Below, piece after piece: positions 57,488 through 64,000 of a DNA stretch of 64,000 nucleotides. Every line of letters starts with the position of its first letter. The stretch's first letter is position 1. The translations under genes and the position numbers were made by a program. The notes under the pieces were generated by a model. It ran no database searches. It saw only the letters and a program-made list of their open reading frames with translations, and was not told the origin of the DNA. Origin of the DNA: JAXMBN01 sp046349875 (GTDB lineage: Bacteria; Planctomycetota; Planctomycetia; Pirellulales; Pirellulaceae); NCBI GenBank assembly GCA_046349875.1, contig JAXMBN010000004.1, positions 1-64,000 on the forward strand. The letters run 5' to 3'.

Positions 57488-59077
57488 TCATTCACGGCCG
57501 ACCCAGTGGATAGCCTTTAGCACGAGATTTTCTTGTCCATTCGTTTTTTCTGGATGGGGACTGAAACATAGGGTGCGCCCTTCGCCATACTCGCCTTGCA
57601 CGATTGCTGCGGTCCCTTTCATCACACCCGTGGGCGCACCGTTCTTCGCGATTTCGGTATCAAAGAGGGCCAATGGAACATAGTCGGGAACTTCGCTTTT
57701 TTGGGCCGGAGCTAATAGCGGCCCTTGGTGATAGTAGACGGTAGAGCGAGGTGATGCCTGCTCGAATCGTTCCCTTCCCTGATCGCTGAAATCGAGCTCA
57801 ACATTCCCTGTTCCTCGATTCCAATGCTGACGGTCGATCACTTTTGCATCGACCACATGTAAGGACCAATCGTAATCACAACTTGCGAGGTAGGCACCAG
57901 CACAGATTCCAATCATTCCGCCACCGCGGCTCAAGAACTTTCGGACCTCTTCCCGACCTTGTTCTTCAAGTGCTTTGCCCTGCCCGCTTCCGGATCCACC
58001 AGGGAAGATGATGACTTCAACATCCGCAAGTTCGCCATTCTGAATCTGCTGTGCGTTTAACGTTTTCACTCGCAACGTAGAATCGGTAGCGAGAACTTGA
58101 TGTAGTTGCTTTGTCGAGCTTACACCTTTGTCTTCAAAAACGGCGACCCAAATTTGTCCATCCGTCTTGGAAGGTTTGGTCGAATCCTCGACCATCGATT
58201 TCGAAGGAGCATTCGATTTTGCAATCGCATCGACTTTAAGATAATTGCGAGAGTATTCGACTATCGCATCGGCCAGCACACTTGCCGTATTGCTTCGCCC
58301 ATCTCCATTTCGATAGTCGGCACCGAACTCGAGTTGCATCGCATCCATGAGTGGGAAATTTGCGCTGCCATAGGTCACGGTGATGAAGCCACCCGTAAAC
58401 CCAGACTGTTCTTTTCCATCTTGTGGACTGGGATGGACTTTCCAGCCTCGTTTGGCAAGTGAACCAAACAGACTCTGCTCACCTGTGTGCGCTGCCTCGC
58501 CAAAAACATTCCGAAGATGTTCAACCGACTTTCCATTTTTCGTACCACGATAAACGGTCTCGCGACTCGTACCTTGTCCGTGGACATCCAATAGCAAACC
58601 CGCCGAATACTGCGATGATATTTTGGTGCAGTAATCCTTCAGCTTGCCATGGTAGTCGTCATAGATTTGCTTTGTCTTTTCGTGCTGGTAGGCAAGATCA
58701 GCGGGGCGATTCATGTCGACGTACTTTCGATGCACCCGCGAAACGACAACGAAGGGTGGTTTACCAAACCGCTTTTCGATCTCCTTGGCGATCTCTTGGG
58801 CAAGCTCTTCCGTTCCACCATCCCGTCCAGCGAAGAAACCGCTTGCTCCTTGCGGTAATCCTTCCCCGTTCCTCGGTTCGACTCCATTCAAATTGATTGC
58901 ACCTCCATGAGGTGCCGAGATCACAATCGGAATCGCACCTTCTTGTGAGAAGACGTAGCGAGATCCATCTTCAGCCCGATCTTGTCCATGCGCGAGCATC
59001 ATTGGGGCAACCAAGCCGACGAGCCCGAACAACCAATGAAGGACATGCTTTCTTTGCATTGGGTTATGAAAGACCAT
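57488..59077 (-). CDS. exported N-formylglutamate amidohydrolase-like / BPL_N-type glutaminase-fold fusion
   Basis: About 530 residues. Signal peptide (W-L-F-G-L-V-G-L-V-A-P-M-M-L-A-H-G-Q) after ATG 59077 or 59059. The first half resembles N-formylglutamate amidohydrolase-like zinc hydrolases (S-A-P-H-G-G, D-M-N-R-P, L-D-V-H-G-Q-G). The second half is a class-I-glutamine-amidotransferase-like fold of the biotin-ligase N-terminal type (I-I-F-P-G-G-S-G-S-G ... G-M-I-G-I-C-A-G-A-Y-L), with the nucleophile Cys. Third gene of a minus-strand set of exported hydrolases. Reaction unknown. Confidence 0.8.
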   Translation of the reverse strand: MVFHNPMQRKHVLHWLFGLVGLVAPMMLAHGQDRAEDGSRYVFSQEGAIPIVISAPHGGAINLNGVEPRNGEGLPQGASGFFAGRDGGTEELAQEIAKEIEKRFGKPPFVVVSRVHRKYVDMNRPADLAYQHEKTKQIYDDYHGKLKDYCTKISSQYSAGLLLDVHGQGTSRETVYRGTKNGKSVEHLRNVFGEAAHTGEQSLFGSLAKRGWKVHPSPQDGKEQSGFTGGFITVTYGSANFPLMDAMQLEFGADYRNGDGRSNTASVLADAIVEYSRNYLKVDAIAKSNAPSKSMVEDSTKPSKTDGQIWVAVFEDKGVSSTKQLHQVLATDSTLRVKTLNAQQIQNGELADVEVIIFPGGSGSGQGKALEEQGREEVRKFLSRGGGMIGICAGAYLASCDYDWSLHVVDAKVIDRQHWNRGTGNVELDFSDQGRERFEQASPRSTVYYHQGPLLAPAQKSEVPDYVPLALFDTEIAKNGAPTGVMKGTAAIVQGEYGEGRTLCFSPHPEKTNGQENLVLKAIHWVGRE

Positions 59078-59162
59078 GAATGGGACTTCTATTTTTGGAG
59101 GAACCACTTTGAACAAGAAACGGGGCACGATGGAATCGCTCGTCAACGAAATCGTACTTCAA

Positions 59163-60425
59163 TTATTCCGGACGGTTCTCAAAATACTCATGAAAAACCT
59201 CTGCAAGCCCCGCTCCGTATTGTTGCCAATGAGAACCAAGGGGAGCAACACCCAAGCCTTCTGCCCATTGGCAATTGAATTCATGAACAGCACCATCGAT
59301 ACCGTATCGGGTTTGCCAACCATTGGCCAATGTACCTGTCCCATGCATGACTTGAGTGGAGCCTTCCGTAAACCAAGTATGCTTGCGCAGCAGCGATTCG
59401 AAATAGCGAATTCTGCGGGCGTAGCGCTCGGGTTGGTCGACAGGGGCATTGTGATGCAGTTTTCCGTTACCATCGTTGTGAACTTCGAGTGCAAAGTCGA
59501 TTCGCTTTCCATTTTGAATTCTAGCTTCGAGCCAACGTTCTAGAGCAGCGTTTTCAGGGCTGTATTGAGGATCGGCAGGTTGATCCCAATTGCGGTTCAA
59601 ATCTTTGCCAAACATGTTGAACCGCGTTCGTCCTCTCGCAACGCCATCGAGATTTCCCATGGGCAAGATCCAGCAACAATAGGTTTCACGATAACGCTGT
59701 GATGTTTCATCATCTTGCATCAGTCGTTCCAACAATCCGGTAACGACCCAGTTCCCTCCAGCTTCCCACGGATGGGCACGAGCACGCACAAACACATGCT
59801 TGGGTGCATTGGGATTTCCAATTCGAACCATAGGGATCTCGCGTTGATCGACTGTTTTTCCGATCGAAAACACTTCTGCATGAGGCACTCGCCGAACTCG
59901 ATCTAACAGATTCGCTAAATCGGAAAGGCGAAAGGGTTCCACTCGAGCGATGTAGAATGCCGATGCAGTTGGAGTTATCTCCAAACGCACATGGTTCGGA
60001 AAGATCTGCGTCTTCATCGTCCTCCAGTGTTTACCATCTTCCGAAATGGAGAGACTTCCCATTTCTTTGGCCACGGAACCAGGCCGTCCGTTATAAATGT
60101 TGTCGAGATGACGGAACTCGAGAATCAAAGGCTCATTGGGTTGCGATTCTACGCGAATATGAAGATGTCCAGCCGCGCGATTGGGAGCGTCGCGTTCGTG
60201 ATCGTAAACGAGGTGAATCGATACGACACCATCGTCTCCAATTTCGTACCAAACAGGTGATGCATTTTCAAAAGAAGTATCGATAAAGCGTAGTGGGTGT
60301 GGCCGCTTCGAATCTGCAACCGATGATGCGGGAACTGGTTGCTGTGCAACAATCGTGTTCTTGGACACAAGAAAGCAAATGCATATCGCAACTATCGTCA
60401 TGAATACTCTTATTGTTGGAGCCAT
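59163..60425 (-). CDS. exported M14-family zinc carboxypeptidase
   Basis: The 420 residues have an N-terminal signal (M-T-I-V-A-I-C-I-C-F-L-V-S-K-N), a beta-rich domain of about 130 residues, and an M14 peptidase domain. Zinc ligands are H-P-W-E and the later His in E-V-H-N-D, with the catalytic Glu in V-H-E-F-N. The N-terminal domain plus M14 resembles the cytosolic-carboxypeptidase-like (M14D) subgroup, but here exported. Middle gene of the hydrolase set, 66 bases after the preceding frame and 85 bases before the next. Confidence 0.88.
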   Translation of the reverse strand: MAPTIRVFMTIVAICICFLVSKNTIVAQQPVPASSVADSKRPHPLRFIDTSFENASPVWYEIGDDGVVSIHLVYDHERDAPNRAAGHLHIRVESQPNEPLILEFRHLDNIYNGRPGSVAKEMGSLSISEDGKHWRTMKTQIFPNHVRLEITPTASAFYIARVEPFRLSDLANLLDRVRRVPHAEVFSIGKTVDQREIPMVRIGNPNAPKHVFVRARAHPWEAGGNWVVTGLLERLMQDDETSQRYRETYCCWILPMGNLDGVARGRTRFNMFGKDLNRNWDQPADPQYSPENAALERWLEARIQNGKRIDFALEVHNDGNGKLHHNAPVDQPERYARRIRYFESLLRKHTWFTEGSTQVMHGTGTLANGWQTRYGIDGAVHEFNCQWAEGLGVAPLGSHWQQYGAGLAEVFHEYFENRPE

Positions 60426-60491
60426 CGCATTGCCTCGTATCTCTAATGAAAACAGTTATGGAATTTGCTCGATTCGAAACGTCGTGATGAA

Positions 60492-60690
60492 TTATTTGCG
60501 AAGAATATCACAAGCGCGACGCAAGAATTCTTCATACTCCCATGCCCCGCTGCCGCCAGTCTGCCTTGCAATCACAAGGTCGAGACTGGGAACAAATGTT
60601 GTACGTCCGCCCGAACCGGGTTTGTATGCGGTACCTGAGTGGCAATTGAATCGCGATATCACCATCGAGGTTAGAAGGAAGTTCCCCATC
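60492..60690 (-). pseudogene. true C-terminus of the nitrilase/beta-lactamase fusion in another frame
   Basis: In the frame ending at 60492 the minus strand reads Y-K-P-G-S-G-G-R-T-T-F-V-P-S-L-D-L-V-I-A-R-Q-T-G-G, typical of the end of a beta-lactamase-like domain. It should join the upstream frame by a +1 change at about 60645-60690. Confidence 0.7.
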
Positions 60691-62988
60691 CGTGCGAAAA
60701 GCTTGAGCATTTCGCTGGAACCGCAATTCTTTGCTGGTAAGCGAATGAGTCGGCAGGGACGTCTCCTGAACGAACCATCGTGGAATGACCTGTTGCGATC
60801 CCCATCGACCACCGCGGAGCATGCAGTATCCGATTCTCGCCAAATCAGAAGCACACAATCCGATGCCGTGCGAAGGATGGTTGCCATGCTTTTCATCCCC
60901 TGGGTAGGATTGAAACCAGGATTGTTCGATCCCGAGGGGCCGCAATAGAGATTCGGTGGCATACACATCGTAGGGTTTCCCAGTGACGTTTTCGCAAACG
61001 AGCGATGCATGTGCAAATGCGTGCGTGGAATATCCACACTGCGTTCCCGGATCGAAAGCAAGAGCCGCCGTTCGACTGTCCTGCGTATGCCCAAGAATAT
61101 ATTCCCAGGCTCCATCATTTGGAGCACCGACAGATTCGGGGCAGATCCCTGAAGTATGGTTCAACAATTGTCGAACCGTGATCGAAGCTTTTCGCGGGTC
61201 GCTCAGAGGTTGAGCCCATGGTAGAAAATCGAAAGCAGCATCGTCGAATCGCATTCTATGGGGAGTCGTTCCCTTTTGGCTCTCCTCGGAAGCGATCGCA
61301 AGTACTGTTGCACAGATTGCTTTGGATACGGAGGCTACTCGTCGAGTACTTTGTGTCATCCCTTGACCGCGTTCGACATCGAGCACTACATGTCCCTTGT
61401 GAATAACGACCGCATGAAAGTTGCGAGAGTCACTCGCCGATAACCAAGCCTCCAAGTCCGCAAGCTTTCTAGAATCGATACCCAAAGACTCTAATTCGTT
61501 TTGACTGGAACACCTTCGCCATCCACCTTGCGATGCGGGGCTGGGAAAGTAGTCATGCCATCCTTGCACCAAATGATGCTCTGAAGAGCGTTCTGAAGTC
61601 TTTCCTGATTCACGTGTGGTGGATGGCCAATCTGGACGATGCCGATGAATCATGGCATGAAAATCACCCAAGTTGTAAGGACCTACATACTTGCGTCCTA
61701 ATTCGATGTCAGCCACAGCGATTTCGCCCCATTGCTCGGCCTGCGCTGCAATATTTCCTTCGTGATCAAAGATCCCTGAAATCATCCATTGGTCTTTTCG
61801 ATCCATGAACGTACTACTGACGATGGGAACACGATTCTCGCCAGCACGTGCTTGAGCCAGTTTTGGATCGCAGCCCCAAACAGGCCAAGCAATGATTTCA
61901 GCTCCATTTGCCGAAAGAGCCCTCGCGACTTCAGGAAAGAAGCCATCGTAACAAACCATCATGCCCACTCGGCCCAAGTCGGTTTCGAAGACAGGAAACT
62001 CTGAACCAGGTGCAACGCCTGCAACAACCTCGCCGTGGGGCAAGCAAACTTTACGATACTTACCGATCACCTCACCTCGAGGATTGATGAGCACAGCCGT
62101 ATTGAAAACTAAATGAGCTTCGCGCTCATTCAAACTGAAGACCAGATGCATCCGATATTGTTTGGCAAGGCTCCCGAAGTAGTCCGTCGATGGACCAGGG
62201 ATCGTTTCGGCAATTTCTTGAACCGGCTTCTTGGAACCGACTTGCGGAATCGTTTCTCCCATCACTAGAAGATCGACTCCCAATTGTTTCGCGCGAGCGA
62301 CGATGGGCGAGAACTCCTCGCAGTTCTTCTGCGGCGAAATCCCAGAGGGACGATAATGGGCTGCACCAAGACGAATGCGTCTGGGCAATGGTGGATCGCA
62401 TGATTCCCATGTTACGTTCGTCCATTCGACTTTTCCCTGCGGCGCCCACTGAAGGTGCAGTTCTATGCGAGCCACCGTAGCCAATGGAGGAGCTTGATAC
62501 ACACCCGACACTCGCATCGCATCACCGATCAACACTGTATCTTCCGGAAACTCGGGCTCGGCAATCCAAACAGGTCGTGGATCTTGGGGACGCTGTAGCA
62601 TCGGCTTCACCGTTTTGCCGGAAGCGTCTTCCCACACGATGCGCACGATGGCGGATTGCCGTGGATTGGGAACACCTTCGGTTCGTCGATCAACGGAGAA
62701 TCGATAGTACTTTTCACCTTCTACCGAAAAGGTCCGCTCGAACCATCCATCGAGTCCTGGTCGATGGTCATGGGTGATTTGCAGGACCGTTTTGCCATCC
62801 TGCTCCTTGAAAGAAAAAGCGGGACACAGTTCTTCGCGTCGAGACTTGCTCATCCATTCCTTGGAAAGCTCCTGGGCCTGGCTTGCCGCATTGTCGAGCA
62901 ACGGATGAAGCAAAAGAAGAAACAAGTAGAGCCATTGAGCGGATGACGAAAAACTCAATCGAGCCAATGACCACATGAGATTCACCAT
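60532..62988 (-). CDS. exported nitrilase / serine beta-lactamase-like fusion, C-terminus frameshifted
   Basis: About 818 residues. Signal or anchor (W-L-Y-L-F-L-L-L-L-H-P-L-L) after ATG 62988. A beta-rich region is followed by a carbon-nitrogen hydrolase domain with Glu (G-E-T-I-P), Lys (Y-R-K-V-C) and Cys (V-C-Y-D-G-F-F) catalytic residues. Next is a class C beta-lactamase-like serine hydrolase (S-V-S-K, Y-S-T-H, H-T-S-G). The last 45 residues in this frame are unlike the family; the overlapping frame ending at 60492 gives the expected tail (G-G-R-T-T-F-V-P-S-L-D-L-V-I-A-R). Likely amide or peptide hydrolysis outside the cytoplasm. Confidence 0.8.
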   Translation of the reverse strand: MVNLMWSLARLSFSSSAQWLYLFLLLLHPLLDNAASQAQELSKEWMSKSRREELCPAFSFKEQDGKTVLQITHDHRPGLDGWFERTFSVEGEKYYRFSVDRRTEGVPNPRQSAIVRIVWEDASGKTVKPMLQRPQDPRPVWIAEPEFPEDTVLIGDAMRVSGVYQAPPLATVARIELHLQWAPQGKVEWTNVTWESCDPPLPRRIRLGAAHYRPSGISPQKNCEEFSPIVARAKQLGVDLLVMGETIPQVGSKKPVQEIAETIPGPSTDYFGSLAKQYRMHLVFSLNEREAHLVFNTAVLINPRGEVIGKYRKVCLPHGEVVAGVAPGSEFPVFETDLGRVGMMVCYDGFFPEVARALSANGAEIIAWPVWGCDPKLAQARAGENRVPIVSSTFMDRKDQWMISGIFDHEGNIAAQAEQWGEIAVADIELGRKYVGPYNLGDFHAMIHRHRPDWPSTTRESGKTSERSSEHHLVQGWHDYFPSPASQGGWRRCSSQNELESLGIDSRKLADLEAWLSASDSRNFHAVVIHKGHVVLDVERGQGMTQSTRRVASVSKAICATVLAIASEESQKGTTPHRMRFDDAAFDFLPWAQPLSDPRKASITVRQLLNHTSGICPESVGAPNDGAWEYILGHTQDSRTAALAFDPGTQCGYSTHAFAHASLVCENVTGKPYDVYATESLLRPLGIEQSWFQSYPGDEKHGNHPSHGIGLCASDLARIGYCMLRGGRWGSQQVIPRWFVQETSLPTHSLTSKELRFQRNAQAFRTDGELPSNLDGDIAIQLPLRYRIQTRFGRTYNICSQSRPCDCKADWRQRGMGV

Positions 62989-63154
62989 CAAATCGTGGAG
63001 GATGAAGGAGAGGAAGGGGGTGGAGGGTTGGTGGGACGAGCATTTTATATCATCATCTAGCATACCAGAGCCACTCGGACGATTCCTCTAGCGAAGTCGT
63101 TGGAAGCTCGATATCGCCCCGTTTGTGTTCGATTTCGGTTGGAAAGTCATCGAC

Positions 63155-63961
63155 ATGCCGCTCATCAAAATCGAGTCCCAGGAGGATGAACGCCTCGAGC
63201 CTTATCGCCACCTGCGTACTCGAAATCTCACACGATATAGTCAGCGGTTTATCGCCGAGAGCAGACTCTTGGTGCAGCGTTTGGTAGCAAGCGATTATTC
63301 CATTGAATCGATTTTGATCGACGAGGACTATTGGGATGAGAGTCGAGATTGGTTACCAGAGGATGTGCAAGTACTTTGCATTCCCAATGATTGGATCGAT
63401 GAACTCTTGGGCTTTCAGTTTCATCGCGGATTCTTGGCATGCGGTATTCGCAAACCTCCATTGCAGGCAAGCGCTGTCTTAGCGATGGCGAGTCAGGATG
63501 CTCGATGGACGGGCATGATGGCATTAGGAGTGCAAGATCCCGAAAATTTGGGAGTGCTGTTAAGAACCGCGGCTGGTATGGGGATACGCGATTGTTTTCT
63601 TGGACCGGGTACGGCGGATCCCCTTTCGCGACGCGTGCTTCGCGTTTCAATGGGAGCAGCTCTCAAATTGAATTTGATCGACTGTCGCGACCTAACGGAA
63701 TTGATGGCGAGCATGGAATCTTTGGGAATCCAATCCATCGCGACAAGCCTTCAAGAGCCCTCGGTACCGCTCGAATCGTTTCAACGAACGGGCGCGACCA
63801 TGATTTTGTTAGGCAACGAAGCCGAGGGGTTGCCGCTTGCGATTCAGAATCGAGCCACGCACCGCGTCAAGATCGCTATGGAACTAGGAACCGATAGCCT
63901 TAATGTGAGCGTGGCGGGGGGAATCGTGATGCATTATCTTCGGCGATTGGCTCTGGACTAA
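63155..63961 (+). CDS. TrmH/SpoU-family RNA 2'-O-methyltransferase
   Basis: The 268 residues start at M-P-L-I-K-I-E-S (63155) with GGAAAG upstream. An N-terminal substrate-binding domain leads into the knotted SpoU methyltransferase domain with motif 1 (N-L-G-V-L-L-R-T-A-A-G-M-G), motif 2 (I-L-L-G-N-E-A-E-G-L-P) and motif 3 (D-S-L-N-V-S-V-A-G-G-I-V). Uses S-adenosylmethionine to methylate rRNA or tRNA ribose; the exact target site cannot be told. A GTG at 63125 is an alternative start. Confidence 0.9.
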   Translation: MPLIKIESQEDERLEPYRHLRTRNLTRYSQRFIAESRLLVQRLVASDYSIESILIDEDYWDESRDWLPEDVQVLCIPNDWIDELLGFQFHRGFLACGIRKPPLQASAVLAMASQDARWTGMMALGVQDPENLGVLLRTAAGMGIRDCFLGPGTADPLSRRVLRVSMGAALKLNLIDCRDLTELMASMESLGIQSIATSLQEPSVPLESFQRTGATMILLGNEAEGLPLAIQNRATHRVKIAMELGTDSLNVSVAGGIVMHYLRRLALD

Positions 63962-64000
63962 GAAGCTCTTCTTATTTTTCGCATCTCAGGAAGCCAACGT

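Overview
The window looks like a chromosomal segment of a planctomycete, probably of the Pirellulaceae kind. The lineage call is inference from marker families: a DUF1559 prepilin-like protein with an H-x9-DG tail and a small lipoprotein partner, a PSCyt1/DUF1549/DUF1553 cytochrome next to a DUF1501 protein, a large Ser/Thr kinase with a TPR tail, a giant SdrD-B/tandem-95 surface protein, and many secreted multidomain enzymes. Gene density is ordinary, and I see no tRNA, rRNA, CRISPR array, phage or plasmid module.

Layout. 1-6.7 kb: 3' part of a giant adhesin-like gene (its start lies outside the window). 6.7-12.5 kb: kinase-TPR protein, a frameshifted MFS transporter, and a secreted thioredoxin-protease fusion. 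12.8-17 kb: metG, lpd (E3) and rpsD. 17.3-22.9 kb: glycosyltransferase, a large SMC-like ATPase with helical DUF4332-like modules, and a small TPR membrane protein whose 3' end is duplicated downstream. 23-29 kb: tandem class II aldolase, a secreted beta-trefoil-like protein, and an ExbB-ExbD-ExbD-membrane protein operon. 29.1-34.1 kb: DUF1559 prepilin, lipoprotein, GMC oxidoreductase, acyl desaturase. 34.2-38.4 kb: aceE-aceF. 39-48.9 kb: HtrA protease, a BRCT-MerR-TPR fusion, an MscK-like channel (frameshifted at its signal peptide), aspS, and a secreted c-type haem protein. 49.1-52 kb: ComM-like ATPase and a REP-type Y1 transposase (RAYT). 52.2-57.4 kb: PSCyt1 protein, DUF1501 protein, small cytochrome. 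57.5-63 kb: a three-gene set of exported hydrolases. 63.1-64 kb: SpoU-type RNA methyltransferase.

The most unusual signal is a family of about 15 short palindromes (REP-like: arms AATAGGTG and CACCTATT around a five-base loop). They lie in five intergenic regions and, unexpectedly, inside two coding sequences: one in the signal peptide of the haem protein at 48.8 kb and a double copy in the PSCyt1 gene at 52.7 kb. All three coding copies are read in the same frame (I-[GD]-G-W-[HL]-L). A RAYT-like transposase gene sits between these two coding insertions and is a candidate mobiliser. The pattern resembles bacterial REP/BIME elements, with in-frame coding invasion as described for Rickettsia palindromic elements.

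Three genes (MFS transporter, mechanosensitive channel, nitrilase/beta-lactamase fusion) each appear to need one single-base frame change to give a complete family product. This could be real decay or assembly indels.
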